Assembly (NCBI GenBank): GCA_030531285.1
Contig: JAUNNW010000078.1
Location: forward strand, 1 to 6,590
DNA: 6,590 bases
Direction of reading: 5' to 3'
Source of the DNA: Synergistaceae bacterium
GTDB taxonomy: Bacteria > Synergistota > Synergistia > Synergistales > Synergistaceae
Shown: positions 6,299 through 6,590 of the stretch, piece by piece
How the letters are laid out: each line of letters starts with the position of its first letter
Position numbering within the stretch: position 1 is the first letter of the stretch
Notes under the pieces: generated by a model
Told to the model about the DNA's origin: nothing
Databases searched by the model: none
Seen by the model: the letters and a program-made list of their open reading frames with translations, nothing else
Position numbers and translations under genes: made by a program

Positions 6299-6590
6299 CT
6301 ATTTCTTAATCAGCTTGTTGACAATAGCCTCCAGAGCCTTAATTCTCTCGTCCCGCTTTGTTACCGTGTCCTTCAACGCCGCGTTTTCAGAATCCTGCTT
6401 TGCAATCTTTTCGTCCTGAGCGATTGTCTTCTCGTTCAGATACTTCACCTGTTTCTGAAGCTCCGCCTTTGTCTTTGCCGTTTCACCCTTGCCGAATTTC
6501 AGGCTCACTCCGGCGTTGTAGGCGTTCTGGTCTTTGCCAATCGACGTTGACGCGCTTACCATAAAGTTCGGGTTCGGTTTGTACGCTACG
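6299..6590 (-). CDS. Probable trimeric autotransporter adhesin (YadA-like), C-terminal 96 codons only
   Basis: The frame is open from the right edge to the TAG at 6301-6299; the N-terminal part is outside the window. The visible residues start VAYKPNPNFMVSASTSIG (1-18), then NAYNAGVSLKFG (22-33). This matches the last two strands of a YadA-type anchor, in which three chains each give four strands to one outer-membrane barrel and export the passenger to the cell surface. A charged segment follows (about 38-96) with an unbroken heptad pattern: a positions Val48, Thr55, Ile62, Asn69, Val76, Ile83, Val90, and d positions Leu44, Leu51, Gln58, Gln65, Leu72, Arg79, Leu86, Leu93. Beta-branched residues at a suit a trimer. 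Canonical YadA ends at the barrel, so this coiled coil is an extension, presumably periplasmic. An internal ATG at 6562 falls inside the anchor and is not the real start. The family call rests on a short stretch and is less certain than the reading frame. It is a separate transcription unit from rpoBC. Confidence 0.72.
   Translation of the reverse strand, partial: VAYKPNPNFMVSASTSIGKDQNAYNAGVSLKFGKGETAKTKAELQKQVKYLNEKTIAQDEKIAKQDSENAALKDTVTKRDERIKALEAIVNKLIKK

Noticed and set aside
6186..6564. Plus-strand frames (6186-6419, 6266-6550, 6358-6564) overlapping the adhesin gene end.
   Set aside because: They cross the terminator or run antisense to the heptad-patterned coding frame. Their hydrophobic look comes from reading the charged coiled-coil codons backwards.

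Overview
The window holds the RNA polymerase core operon of a diderm bacterium, read entirely on the minus strand. From right to left along the + strand it contains: the last 96 codons of a probable trimeric autotransporter adhesin (6299-6590), a 237-base intergenic region (6062-6298), a complete rpoB of 1258 codons (2285-6061), and the first 761 codons of rpoC (1-2284), which runs off the left edge. The two polymerase genes cover about 92% of the window. Together with alpha and omega, beta and beta' form the core enzyme, and beta' supplies the catalytic aspartates.

The intergenic region is compact and readable. A hairpin terminator flanked by T-rich tracts on both strands closes the adhesin gene. 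It is followed by a textbook sigma-70-type promoter: a perfect -35, a 16-bp spacer, an extended -10 and an A-tract upstream. A leader of about 60 nt comes next, with one weak hairpin and a Shine-Dalgarno sequence that can be buried in a second small hairpin directly before the rpoB start. rpoC begins on the base after the rpoB stop codon and has its own Shine-Dalgarno sequence inside the end of rpoB, so the two are co-transcribed and probably translationally coupled.

Lineage is inferred, not proven. A YadA-type outer-membrane anchor implies an outer membrane. Beta lacks a large insert before the catalytic lysine region, while beta' carries about 160 extra residues between the zinc finger and the clamp helices. 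This combination is unlike Enterobacteria and recalls Synergistota, Thermotogota and Deinococcus-Thermus, with base composition near balanced. An anaerobic Synergistota-type bacterium is my best guess; Negativicutes is an alternative.

I see no CRISPR array, mobile element, tRNA or rRNA gene, and no evidence for a previously undescribed system. The points most worth a second look are lineage-specific: the duplicated beta' insert, the acidic tail on beta, the SD-masking hairpin, the separation of rpoBC from the ribosomal protein genes that usually precede it, and the coiled-coil extension after the adhesin barrel.
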